From positions 46,999 through 110,998 of the forward strand of contig JACKLU010000010.1 of NCBI GenBank assembly GCA_024235735.1: a DNA stretch of 64,000 bases. The letters run 5' to 3'. The stretch comes from Burkholderiales bacterium (GTDB lineage Bacteria; Pseudomonadota; Gammaproteobacteria; Burkholderiales; Nitrosomonadaceae). Below the pieces are notes generated by a model. That model did not search any database. It had not been told where the DNA came from and saw nothing but the letters and a program-made list of their open reading frames with translations. The translations under genes and the position numbers were made by a program. Shown here piece by piece: positions 56,689 to 64,000 of this stretch; the first letter of the stretch is position 1, and the number at the start of each line of letters is the position of its first letter.

Positions 56689-56709
56689 AATAGTGATTTC
56701 CTATAGAAT
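56682..56709 (+). promoter_or_regulatory. tRNA-Leu promoter
   Basis: TTGACA (56682-56687), a 16-base spacer and TAGAAT (56704-56709) form a strong sigma-70 promoter. Transcription would begin near 56716, some 36 bases before the tRNA. The -35 box overlaps the first codons of rnr on the other strand. Confidence 0.78.
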
Positions 56710-56751
56710 GTGCCACTCTTTATTGATCTGAAAATTCAGATATCAGACATT

Positions 56752-56836
56752 GCCCAGATGGCGGAATTGGTAGACGCGCATGGTTCAGGTCCATGTGCCT
56801 TCGGGTGTGGAGGTTCGAGTCCTCTTCTGGGCACCA
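56752..56836 (+). tRNA. tRNA-Leu(CAG)
   Basis: An 85-base class II tRNA. GCCCAGA pairs with TCTGGGC; the anticodon arm is CATGG-TTCAGGT-CCATG with anticodon CAG; a variable arm TGCC-TTCG-GGTG type and the T-arm GAGG-TTCGAGT-CCTC follow. The CCA end is encoded. It reads CUG leucine codons. Monocistronic, with its own promoter and terminator. Confidence 0.97.
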
Positions 56837-56846
56837 ACTAGAAATG

Positions 56847-56875
56847 CAGTTCATTGAACTGAAAAGTCTTTTTTT
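56847..56875 (+). terminator. Rho-independent terminator of tRNA-Leu
   Basis: CAGTTC-ATT-GAACTG stem-loop (56847-56861) followed by a T-run at 56869-56875. The stem is short but the T-run is clear. The rest of 56876-57120 holds no gene that I can support. Confidence 0.65.
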
Positions 56876-57120
56876 CTAGCCTTTAAATTTATACACCAAA
56901 GACTGTACCAAAAAAGCATTTGCTGTAGTCATTTCCGCTTATATCCGTACAAAATTCAAGCAATACCGTAAAGGTGTTTGACTGGCCGTATCATACACCC
57001 AATCCTGTCGCGCATGTTCCAATGCAGTATGCTTGGCCACCGCCCTGAAACGGTATCAAAACGATCATCCAGTATACGTGCTCGATAAATTCAAAGAATC
57101 TCCTTGCACGGTCTCGTTCC

Positions 57121-57441
57121 TCAGGCGACATTTGACAGCTTCAATCCGACGATGCCCGCAATCACCAGCAGCAGACTGACCAGTTTGAGCGGTGTCACCG
57201 CTTCATGAAACAGCATAATCCCTGCAATTGCCGTACCTAACGCGCCGATGCCAACCCAGACGGCATAAGCGGCGCCCAGCGGAAGCGTGCGCAGCGCAAC
57301 GCTGAGCAGATAAAAGCTGGCGCCCATTGCGGCAAGCGTAACCAGCGATGGCGTAAGTTTTGTAAAGCCTTCGGTGTATTTGAGACCAACGGCCCAAACA
57401 ACTTCAAAAAGACCGGCGAGGAATAAGATCAACCAACTCAT
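57121..57441 (-). CDS. gdx: SMR-family guanidinium exporter (Gdx/SugE type)
   Basis: A 106-residue four-helix small multidrug resistance protein. Features are the conserved glutamate in LFLAGLFEVVWAVGLKY, LPLGAAYAVWVGIGALGTAI and the C-terminal LVIAGIVGLKLS. The A-x-F-E-V-x-W-A pattern is the Gdx/SugE subgroup, proton-coupled guanidinium exporters, rather than EmrE. This is supported by the guanidine-II riboswitch in its leader. AGGAG lies ten bases before the ATG. Older databases call it SugE. Confidence 0.93.
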   Translation of the reverse strand: MSWLILFLAGLFEVVWAVGLKYTEGFTKLTPSLVTLAAMGASFYLLSVALRTLPLGAAYAVWVGIGALGTAIAGIMLFHEAVTPLKLVSLLLVIAGIVGLKLSNVA

Positions 57442-57459
57442 GACGTGACTCCTGACTGT

Positions 57460-57509
57460 GCAGGGCCGTCCCCACGATTGAAAAAAGCCGCCAGGGCCGT
57501 CCCTGGCGG
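57460..57509 (-). ncRNA. Guanidine-II (mini-ykkC) riboswitch
   Basis: Read on the minus strand, two hairpins with ACGG loops stand in tandem: CCGCCAGGG-ACGG-CCCTGGCGG-type (57488-57509) and GTGGGG-ACGG-CCCTGC (57475-57460), separated by a 12-base linker. Two GGG-ACGG-CCC hairpins are the definition of mini-ykkC. It ends about 19 bases before the exporter start, close to its AGGAG site, so guanidine binding should open translation. Confidence 0.93.
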
Positions 57510-57638
57510 TTATTATACTGACTGCAACCAGTCCTGATGCTTATCGCAGTGTTACCAGGTTGTTGCACGCGCAAGTATGTTTTCAAGGATACACACACCC
57601 TTTTGCATCCGGATATCCGGACCCAGACCATTCAGACT

Positions 57639-57783
57639 ACGAGACCTTTGCACGGCGTCATGAGCGGTACGAGAATAAGGCAAAAATTTGCGAAAAAGCG
57701 GAGTTTACACGGGGTAAATGAGCATTTTTAGCAAATTTTTAACGCCATTATTGTGCCGTGCAGTAGCCATGCAAAGGTCTCGT
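57639..57783. mobile_element. MITE-like palindromic element
   Basis: A 145-base element bounded by perfect 14-bp inverted repeats, ACGAGACCTTTGCA and TGCAAAGGTCTCGT. Its interior is also imperfectly palindromic (CAAAAATTTGC and GCAAATTTTT). No open frame for a transposase is present, so it is non-autonomous. The ends recall IS5-type ends, but I cannot name the parent element. Its right end overlaps the last base of the stop codon of the next gene. No clear target duplication. Nothing else is seen in 57510-57638. Confidence 0.72.
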
Positions 57784-58205
57784 TACGCCTTTCCAATTGA
57801 CCTGAGTAATGTCCAGGCAACCGGTTGCAACGTATGCGCAACCACACTCAGCACGATAACCAGCGCAATCGGTGACACTGCGATCAGCATCGATTCGCCG
57901 AAGCGCAGCGGCGGTCGCGCAAGCCTTCCCGCCAGCCAGTGCATGCCGGCCCAGAAAACAGGCGCGACAATCAACAGGGCAAGGTACAAGACAGCAAGCC
58001 CTTCCATACCCGAAGTGCCGCGCGCCGGAATCATGACGAGCATCGCCGTAACCAGCGCGATCGGAATCGTCGCAAGCCGCACCGGAAGCCACGCGCCGCC
58101 CTTTCCTCGCTGACGGAAATAGCGGCGCTCCCAGCGCACCAGGAACACAAGCGCCGCAAGAGAAAAAACCGCAAACAACGCAAGCAGAATATGAAACGGA
58201 TGCAT
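57783..58205 (-). CDS. Four-helix membrane protein of unknown function
   Basis: A 140-residue protein with four hydrophobic segments (HILLALFAVFSLAALVFLVRW, LATIPIALVTAMLVMIP, LAVLYLALLIVAPVFWAGM, MLIAVSPIALVIVLSVVAH). No family is recognised. Its stop codon TAA touches the MITE-like element, so the C-terminus may have been trimmed by the insertion. It is on the same strand as gdx but separated from it by the element. Confidence 0.6.
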   Translation of the reverse strand: MHPFHILLALFAVFSLAALVFLVRWERRYFRQRGKGGAWLPVRLATIPIALVTAMLVMIPARGTSGMEGLAVLYLALLIVAPVFWAGMHWLAGRLARPPLRFGESMLIAVSPIALVIVLSVVAHTLQPVAWTLLRSIGKA

Positions 58206-58292
58206 AAATCAATTCTTCCGGGTTAGCGGGAAATACGAAACCGATGCGTGTCCGGTCTGAACAGTTCTACCGGAGCAGCTTGCATCCCGCTG

Positions 58293-58706
58293 CTAGCGGT
58301 GATATTCCCCCGCTCTTTCAGGCTGATAAATCACCTCCTTGATCTTCACCTTGATCAATCCTCCACCGGGTTTCGGCCACTCGATTTCATCGCCCTGCGA
58401 CAATCCCAGCAACGCGCTCCCAACCGGTGCAAGGATGGAAATTTTCTTCCCGCTTGAATCAATATCCTTGGGATAGACAAGCGTCAGCTCAAATTCATCC
58501 TGTGACGATTCAACGCTGAATCTGACCGTTGAATTCATGGTCACCACTGTCGGCGGGATCTCTGCCGGCTCAACGACATTCGCGCGCGCAAGCTCTGACT
58601 CCAGGTCGGTTTCTTCCAGAAAACCGCCTGACGGCAAGGACGCCATCAGCGCGTATAACCTTTCCGAATCGATGGATGAAATGGTAATTTCCGGTCTGCT
58701 ATTCAT
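58293..58706 (-). CDS. rnk: Regulator of nucleoside diphosphate kinase Rnk (GreA/GreB-like)
   Basis: A 137-residue protein with an N-terminal short coiled region and a GreA-like C-terminal domain (STVRFSVESSQDEFELTLVY, ILAPVGSALLGLSQGDEIEW, VKIKEVIYQPERAGEY). The start at 58706 has GAGG seven bases upstream; the frame also runs to 58733 without a site. Rnk binds RNA polymerase and influences nucleotide pools. Gre-type cleavage activity is not expected because the N-terminal coiled coil is short. Confidence 0.87.
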   Translation of the reverse strand: MNSRPEITISSIDSERLYALMASLPSGGFLEETDLESELARANVVEPAEIPPTVVTMNSTVRFSVESSQDEFELTLVYPKDIDSSGKKISILAPVGSALLGLSQGDEIEWPKPGGGLIKVKIKEVIYQPERAGEYHR

Positions 58707-58939
58707 ATCTGCCTCAATATTTCTTTCTGTCAATAAAACTAAAACGGTGATTATAACCCAACGCCCGAATCAAGACCGACCCGCAGGAAGGCGCACCGGT
58801 GCAACAGCGGATCATTAACAGCACATTTGACAGTCCACGACGCGTCCAGTACAGTGAAACTCAGCAGCGCAGCCTGCAACCGCATATACGATTTCTGTCA
58901 TTGCATTTCTCTCAAACCACATCAAGAGGAGAAAGCATC

Positions 58940-59521
58940 ATGTCCAAATCAGCCCAATCAGACCATCTGTTTACCGTTTTGTTCATACTTGCCAGCCTGC
59001 TGGCGTGGACGACGCCTGTCATGGCCAACCCGATGGGACAGGCGGAGCTTCAATTTGACCGGCCCGGTGGTGACTATCACAATTTCAAGGCAAACAGTTT
59101 CAGTCAGTGCGCCACTTCCTGCGCAACCATTGCCCAGTGCCGGGCCTACACTTTCGTCAACGCGACTAAAACCTGCTGGTTGAAAGATACCGTGCCCAAG
59201 CGCGTCGCAAACAATTGCTGTGTTTCGGGCATAAAAATCATGGGCGCGCCGGAAATAAACGTTGACCGGCCGGGCGCGGATATCAGACCCGGGTTTGATG
59301 TCAGCCTCTATTCTTCGGAATGCGAGGATGCCTGCAAAAAGGATCCGCAATGCCGCGCCTACACCCTGGTCAAACCCGGTATTCAGGGCGAAAGCGCCAA
59401 ATGCTGGCTGAAAAACGCCAAGCCAGCAAAAGTACAGAATGCGTGCTGCATTTCAGCCGTCAAACTGACAACACCGCCTGCCCGGAGAATTCAGCAGAAT
59501 ACGCCGCTCCGCACGCCATAG
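58940..59521 (+). CDS. Secreted protein with two PAN/apple domains
   Basis: A 193-residue exported protein. Signal peptide (LFTVLFILASLLAWTTPVMA), then two PAN-like modules (about 30-100 and 105-180), each with paired cysteines in CATSCATIAQCRAYTFV or CEDACKKDPQCRAYTLV and CWLK and CCISAVK-type ends. PAN domains bind proteins or carbohydrates. GAGGAG precedes the ATG at 58940. Function unknown. Confidence 0.83.
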   Translation: MSKSAQSDHLFTVLFILASLLAWTTPVMANPMGQAELQFDRPGGDYHNFKANSFSQCATSCATIAQCRAYTFVNATKTCWLKDTVPKRVANNCCVSGIKIMGAPEINVDRPGADIRPGFDVSLYSSECEDACKKDPQCRAYTLVKPGIQGESAKCWLKNAKPAKVQNACCISAVKLTTPPARRIQQNTPLRTP

Positions 59522-59650
59522 TCACGATGCCGCCGGAGTCCGTGCTTTAACAGTGCGGGCTGAGTAACAATTGCGCTTTCATCGACAGAAGGAGAACTTC
59601 GCTGGATGGCGTAAGCTTATTCAGGTTACGTGCCGACGGAATGACAAGGC

Positions 59651-60229
59651 TCATTTTGCGAAAAAACCAGTGCACCACTGTTGCTCACATGGCACGCCAT
59701 CATGGTCGCCGTCCATTTGAACATTAGGACAATTTTGCAGAAAAAAGGTAGCTTCCGCGCAGGATGTCATCTGAGAACATTGAGTGCGGCCATCACAGCG
59801 ATAAAGCGATGAAGTTCCCTGAGCCGCTGGTGGCTCCAAGGCAGTTGCAGATAACGGAGCGGCACGGCGGGAAAACTCACTGTAACCATACACCCCCAAT
59901 CCCACCAAAATGAGCAGCGAAATAATTCGCCCGAAAAAGCCAGAACCTTCTTTGCGACGATAAGATGGCGATCTACGGATAGGGGAAGCACGCATAGCAG
60001 TCGGACGTTGAGGACACGAAAGATTTTTCGCTCGTTTCTTTCCGTTTTTATCGGTTTCAATTTCGAAAATGAGCTTTTCCCCAAGTATTGGGCGAACTCC
60101 ATCTTTCGGAAACGCAGTGATATGAACAAAAATCTCCTGATCACCTTGGGTTGGAGTGATAAACCCGAATCCTCGATCATCATTCCATTTAGAGAGAATA
60201 CCTTCGATGCGCATTTGTAATTTACTCAT
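59651..60229 (-). CDS. Cold-shock domain fused to membrane helix and excalibur domain
   Basis: A 192-residue three-part protein. Residues about 5-65 form a cold-shock domain (GILSKWNDDRGFGFITPTQG, EIFVHITAFP). A basic linker leads to a helix (IISLLILVGLGVYGY) near 110. The C-terminus is an excalibur-type calcium-binding motif with cysteines (NVQMDGDHDGVPCEQQWC). The fusion puts a nucleic-acid-binding domain in the cytosol and a calcium-site domain outside. ATG 60229 is chosen; another lies at 60214. Confidence 0.8.
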   Translation of the reverse strand: MSKLQMRIEGILSKWNDDRGFGFITPTQGDQEIFVHITAFPKDGVRPILGEKLIFEIETDKNGKKRAKNLSCPQRPTAMRASPIRRSPSYRRKEGSGFFGRIISLLILVGLGVYGYSEFSRRAAPLSATALEPPAAQGTSSLYRCDGRTQCSQMTSCAEATFFLQNCPNVQMDGDHDGVPCEQQWCTGFFAK

Positions 60230-60309
60230 AAGAATTAAGCACCCAAAGATCACAAATCACGTCAAAAACCAAATCGAATACGGCAAATTGCATGTCCTCT
60301 CCCTTCATA

Positions 60310-61092
60310 TCAATCCCCGCCATTCGTATCGGCCATTTCTATAGCCATGACATACAATCGGTTTCTCGGGCCTCTGCCGCTGAGCCGTTCGCTGTAGTGC
60401 ACTTTGACCAGCGTCGCCGCTTTCAGGTTTTTCACGGCGAATTCGTACAGGTCGCGGTCGTTCATGACGAAATGGCTGAATTTGTTTCCGCTGCCGCCGA
60501 CCTGCACCGTCATGTAATACGTTCTGCTGATGCTTTTGTTGCGGACGGCGTTGGTTATTCTGCCGTATTCGACGCCGTGCGCCACTTCGAATTCAAACGT
60601 GCTGATACTGCCTTCAACCGCGGTTTCATCGGGCAGGTCATTTTCTTCGACGGGATAAATCGCGGTCATTTCGGCGATCGCCTGACAGGAAAGCATGGAT
60701 GATCTGCGCGGCGTCTTGAATTCGACCACGACATTCCTGCCGATGTATTCCTCGAGCATGTCAAATTCATCCCTGTCGAAACAGAATGGCCAGGGGTTGT
60801 TGTCCAGACTGAGTGGGAAACCGCCGTAACTGATGAATGAACCGCTGTTGACGCCAAGCAGCAACTGACCGGCATACGCCTGATTGAATGCGCTGTTCAA
60901 CTTGTTCTGCAAGCCGATTCGGCTCAATTGGCCTGCTGCATAGCCTTGTGTATCCACTACCGGCGCTATCGGGATGAGTTGTCCATCCTGCACGAATTGG
61001 GCGGCGGCATTGCCCGGCAGTAAAGCGCCGCAGAACATGAAAATCGACAAAAGAAAAGCAGGGAGATTATTTTTTTTGCTGGCGGCTGTCAT
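60310..61092 (-). CDS. Secreted protein of unknown family
   Basis: A 260-residue exported protein with signal peptide (LPAFLLSIFMFCGALLPGNAAA). Segments include LLLGVNSGSFISYGGFPLSL and TYYMTVQVGGSGNKFSHFV. I do not recognise the family. The start at 61092 places the signal peptide at the N-terminus; the frame extends upstream to 61176 without a signal. It neighbours two other small exported genes. Confidence 0.65.
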   Translation of the reverse strand: MTAASKKNNLPAFLLSIFMFCGALLPGNAAAQFVQDGQLIPIAPVVDTQGYAAGQLSRIGLQNKLNSAFNQAYAGQLLLGVNSGSFISYGGFPLSLDNNPWPFCFDRDEFDMLEEYIGRNVVVEFKTPRRSSMLSCQAIAEMTAIYPVEENDLPDETAVEGSISTFEFEVAHGVEYGRITNAVRNKSISRTYYMTVQVGGSGNKFSHFVMNDRDLYEFAVKNLKAATLVKVHYSERLSGRGPRNRLYVMAIEMADTNGGD

Positions 61093-61315
61093 TATGGGCG
61101 CTCGTTTTTCGGTATGCTGTATCCGGAAGAAAGGACTGCGCGGAGAATGGAAACATGATGCGCACCTCATGTGCATTTCCCGCGCACCAGCATTATAGGC
61201 TTATCCGCAGTAAGCCAAAGTGAAAAATATCACGCCGCGCAGGCAGCGCAGGATGACGGTAGGCCATGATCCGGCATAACGGCGTACTGATACACCGTTA
61301 CATACCGGTTATCGT

Positions 61316-61717
61316 TCAACCTTCGAAAAATTTCCCGCCGCTGTTGATGCAGGTTTCCTCTATGGTTGTCGCATCCCAGTCGTGTTTTTTTCCGGTGCCG
61401 CGATAGTAGTGCTTATCAAAAACCAGACCGTCCGGATCCTTGTAGCGCACGCAATAGCCGATACGGTCTTCCGCCGGACAGCGCGCGCCAACGGTGCAAT
61501 GCTTGGTGATCAGTTGTTTGTCGGTGGCGGACAACGTATTCAGCCGGTATTCCTCGCAAATACCCTGACGCTTGATGCGCTCGCAAATGACGAATCCCTT
61601 CGGATTCTCTTCTCTCAAGCCTTCATCCGGACTGCTGTACGCACTGCCTGTTTGCACGACAAACAGGACAATTAGGCCAGTGATCAGCAAATACGCTTTT
61701 GTCATGAACTGTTTCAT
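61316..61717 (-). CDS. Small cysteine-bearing exported protein
   Basis: A 133-residue exported protein with signal peptide (AYLLITGLIVLFVVQTGSA). The mature part has six cysteines (VICERIKRQGICEEYRL, HCTVGARCPAEDRIGYC, ETCINSGGKFF), suggesting disulfides. ATG 61717 is preferred: GGAAG lies nine bases upstream, while the ATG at 61726 has no spacing from it. No family is recognised. Confidence 0.65.
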   Translation of the reverse strand: MKQFMTKAYLLITGLIVLFVVQTGSAYSSPDEGLREENPKGFVICERIKRQGICEEYRLNTLSATDKQLITKHCTVGARCPAEDRIGYCVRYKDPDGLVFDKHYYRGTGKKHDWDATTIEETCINSGGKFFEG

Positions 61718-61744
61718 TTTTACCATCTTCCACTTCTGTCTGTT

Positions 61745-62326
61745 TCAGGAATGTTGATCATAATCGATCGCCTGCGGTATCGCCGCCTTTAAATAATAAA
61801 CCATCGACCATAACGTCAGAAACGCGGCTGCGTAAATCAGCCAGGTGCCGATTTCCTGCGCATTGAATCCTGCGGCCAGATCGACCTGATACAGCAACAG
61901 AGGAATCGCGATCATCTGCGCCGTTGTCTTGATTTTGCCCAGAAAGGAAACCGCGACGCTTTTTGATTTGCCGATTTGCGCCATCCACTCGCGCAACGCG
62001 GAAACGGCGATTTCGCGGCCGATGATGATCAGCGCAATGGGCGCGCCAAGCCGGTCGAGATAAACGAGCACGATCAGCGCGGCGGCGACCATGAGCTTAT
62101 CCGCGACAGGATCGAGAAACGCGCCGAAAGCCGAGGTCTGATTCAAGGCGCGCGCCAGATAACCATCGAGCCAGTCGGTTATCGCCGCACCCGCAAATAT
62201 TACAGTCGCCGTCAGATTTTTCTGCATCGGCGTCAGCCAGCTGTCAGGCAGATAAAAAATACCGACAAACAGTGGTATGGCCAGAATTCTGAGCCATGTC
62301 AGTATATTGGGAAGGTTATAGAACAT
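61745..62326 (-). CDS. pgsA: CDP-diacylglycerol--glycerol-3-phosphate 3-phosphatidyltransferase
   Basis: A 193-residue inner-membrane enzyme that makes phosphatidylglycerol phosphate. The CDP-alcohol phosphotransferase motif DWLDGYLARALNQTSAFGAF continues to LDPVADK. About five hydrophobic helices are present. It lies downstream of uvrC on the same strand, the usual uvrC-pgsA order, with a 187-bp gap. Confidence 0.95.
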   Translation of the reverse strand: MFYNLPNILTWLRILAIPLFVGIFYLPDSWLTPMQKNLTATVIFAGAAITDWLDGYLARALNQTSAFGAFLDPVADKLMVAAALIVLVYLDRLGAPIALIIIGREIAVSALREWMAQIGKSKSVAVSFLGKIKTTAQMIAIPLLLYQVDLAAGFNAQEIGTWLIYAAAFLTLWSMVYYLKAAIPQAIDYDQHS

Positions 62327-62513
62327 AGGATTCCATGCCGTTTCGGCATATTATTTTCATCTATTAATAAAATCATTTGCTGGGCATTCGCAAAATCCCG
62401 AAAACCGCAGTCCATTATCCATTAAACGGCTGCATCATATCACTTGTACGTCAGTCCGCATCAAGCAAAATAAAGTATGGCCGGACAGCCAATAAGCGAA
62501 AAAATAGTCGCCG

Positions 62514-64000
62514 TCAGTGCAGTTCCCGGTAGATCTTCTCCGCCAGTTTGCGGCTGATGCCTTCGGTCTGCGCGAGTTCATCAATGCTGGCATTCTGCAC
62601 GCCTTTCAGTCCGCCGAAGCGTCCCAGCAATCCCTGGCGGCGCTTGGCGCCGATTCCGCTGATATCTTCCAATGTGGATGCGGTGCGCGCTTTGTTGCGC
62701 CGGCTGCGATGCCCCTGGATCGCAAAACGGTGCGCCTCGTCGCGGATCTGCTGAATCAGGTGCAGCGCCGGATGATCATTGGGTAATTGCAACGCCGTCT
62801 CCTGTCCTGGAAAAATCAACTGCTCAAGTCCGGGTTTGCGCGCTTCACCTTTGGCGACGCCCATCAGACAGGCATCACTGATGCCGAGCTCATCGAGCGC
62901 CTCCCGGGCAGCATTGACCTGTCCGCGGCCGCCATCGATCATGATCAGGTCGGGCAGACGGCCTTCACCCTGCACGGCTTTCTGATAGCGGCGGCTCAGC
63001 GCGTCACGTATGGCCGCGTAATCATCGCCGGGCGTAATGCCTTTGATGTTGAAGCGGCGGTATTCCGCGTTGCGCATGGCGAACTGATCGTATACGACAC
63101 AGGACGCCACCGTCGCCTCGCCCATGGTATGGCTGATATCGAAACATTCGATGCGCATCAGTCCGTTCATGTCCAGCACCTGCTGCAATGCGGACAACCG
63201 CTCCTCCTGACTGGCCTTGCGGCGCATCAGCTGTTGCAGCGCAAGCCGCGCATTTTCAGCGGCCATTTTCAGCCACATGCGCCGCTCGCCAATGGGGTTC
63301 TGGTTAATCGTCACTTTATGGCCGGATTGTTCGGACAATAAATCCTCCAGCACTTCGCGCTGTATTTCCCGGTCGACAATGATCTGGCTGGGCACGCTGC
63401 GGTTCAGGTAATGCTGCGCCAGAAACGCCTCGATGACCGAGGACGGATTATAACCGTCGGCATTCTGCGGAAAAAAGCTTTTATCACCGAGATGACGACC
63501 GCCTCTGACCATCGCCAGCGTCACACAGACCCTGCCGTCTTCATCCCCGGCGCACGCGACGATATCCGCATCCATTGCCTTGCCGCTGTCCATGAACTGC
63601 TTTTCCCTGATTTTGCGCAGCGCCTGCATCTGATCGCGCAAAACCGCGGCGTGTTCGTATTCCAGGTTGTCCGACGCCTGCTGCATCTTCTGTGCGATGC
63701 TGTCGATGACCTCGGATTGCTTGCCCTGCAGAAACAATACCGCGCTCCGCACATCCTCGCGGTAATCCGCCTGCGCAATCAGGCTGACACAAGGTCCGCT
63801 GCAGCGCTTGATCTGATACAGCAGGCAGGGCCGCGTGCGATTCGCGAAAACACTGTCTTCGCAGGTGCGCAGACGAAACACTTTCTGCAACAGCTGTATG
63901 CTTTCGCGCACCACGCCGGCATTGGGAAACGGCCCGAAATACTGATGCGTTTTTTCCAGCAGACCGCGATAAAACCCGAGACGGGGATAGTCATGTCCGC
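62514..64000 (-). CDS. uvrC: UvrABC nuclease subunit UvrC (partial, 5' end outside window)
   Basis: Subunit that makes both incisions in nucleotide-excision repair. The N-terminal GIY-YIG nuclease (3' incision) lies beyond the window; the visible ~495 residues begin near the end of that domain. The cysteine cluster (CEDSVFANRTRPCLLYQIKRCSGPC pattern with YQIKRCSGPCV), UVR domain (YEHAAVLRDQMQALRKI), RNase H-like domain (MRIECFDISHTMGEATVASC, DLIMIDGGRGQVNAA) and terminal helix-hairpin-helix (DISGIGAKRRQGLLGRF) are present. GSW: no truncation inside the window. Confidence 0.96.
   Translation of the reverse strand, partial: GHDYPRLGFYRGLLEKTHQYFGPFPNAGVVRESIQLLQKVFRLRTCEDSVFANRTRPCLLYQIKRCSGPCVSLIAQADYREDVRSAVLFLQGKQSEVIDSIAQKMQQASDNLEYEHAAVLRDQMQALRKIREKQFMDSGKAMDADIVACAGDEDGRVCVTLAMVRGGRHLGDKSFFPQNADGYNPSSVIEAFLAQHYLNRSVPSQIIVDREIQREVLEDLLSEQSGHKVTINQNPIGERRMWLKMAAENARLALQQLMRRKASQEERLSALQQVLDMNGLMRIECFDISHTMGEATVASCVVYDQFAMRNAEYRRFNIKGITPGDDYAAIRDALSRRYQKAVQGEGRLPDLIMIDGGRGQVNAAREALDELGISDACLMGVAKGEARKPGLEQLIFPGQETALQLPNDHPALHLIQQIRDEAHRFAIQGHRSRRNKARTASTLEDISGIGAKRRQGLLGRFGGLKGVQNASIDELAQTEGISRKLAEKIYRELH

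Noticed and set aside
56876..57120. Integration site or integrase remnant next to tRNA-Leu
   Set aside because: No repeat of the tRNA 3' end and no integrase-like frame found nearby.
58000..58212. Alternative frame over the four-helix membrane protein gene
   Set aside because: The competing frame 57748-58212 has poor protein character; the hydrophobic frame ending at 57783 is coherent.
1..64000. CRISPR array, prophage or complete insertion sequence
   Set aside because: No regularly spaced repeats, phage structural genes or transposase frames were seen.

Overview
The window looks like chromosomal DNA of a betaproteobacterium, most probably an ammonia oxidiser of the Nitrosomonas type. Support is indirect: a cNOR-type norCB pair, the argS-ftsN-dsbA, gmk-rpoZ-spoT and uvrC-pgsA gene orders, many small periplasmic c-type and copper redox proteins, and moderate GC. 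No amo, hao or 16S gene is present, so the genus is an inference.

Layout. 1-1.4 kb: norB (cut by the window start) and norC. 2-6.2 kb: a tightly overlapping cassette of a C39-like peptidase, an ATP-grasp (RimK-like) ligase, a GCS2-type ligase and an N-formylglutamate amidohydrolase, a probable dedicated amino-acid ligation system of unknown product. 6.3-8.7 kb: a soluble histidine kinase overlapping a receiver-TPR protein. 8.9-17.5 kb: a complete TonB energy module of the TtpC type (DUF3450, long ExbB, ExbB, ExbD, TonB, TPR protein) ending in its own large TonB-dependent receptor. 17.6-24.2 kb: an RlpA-like protein, two coupled small proteins, a NarL-type response regulator with a triple-repeat sensor kinase, and glpK. 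24.4-28 kb: cutA, dsbD, a TlpA-like redoxin and DUF2784. 28.2 kb: a perfect FNR-type box in front of a 44-residue membrane peptide. 28.5-39.7 kb: ttcA, a cupredoxin/DUF411/cytochrome c group, guanine deaminase, ftsH, a CPA2 antiporter, a fused phosphotransferase-ATPase and radC. 40-44.6 kb: a cyclic-di-GMP (GEMM-I) riboswitch in front of a 1380-residue exported dihaem protein that resembles hydrazine synthase alpha-like proteins and ends in four Ig-like repeats. 44.6-45.4 kb: gene-poor DNA with a strong Fur box. 45.4-56.7 kb: mtfA and housekeeping blocks (spoT-rpoZ-gmk, msrA, dsbA-ftsN-like-argS, rlmB-rnr) and tRNA-Leu(CAG). 57-62.3 kb: an accessory stretch with a guanidine-II riboswitch plus SMR exporter, a MITE-like palindrome, rnk and several small secreted or membrane proteins, then pgsA and uvrC (cut by the window end).

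Three RNA or DNA control elements are read directly from sequence and tie genes to signals: c-di-GMP for the dihaem protein, guanidine for the exporter, and an oxygen/NO-type FNR regulator for the small peptide. Two copies of a ~145-bp dispersed intergenic repeat with inverted ends lie upstream of cutA and ftsH. The best candidates for an undescribed system are the peptidase/ATP-grasp/GCS2/amidohydrolase cassette and the riboswitch-controlled dihaem protein.
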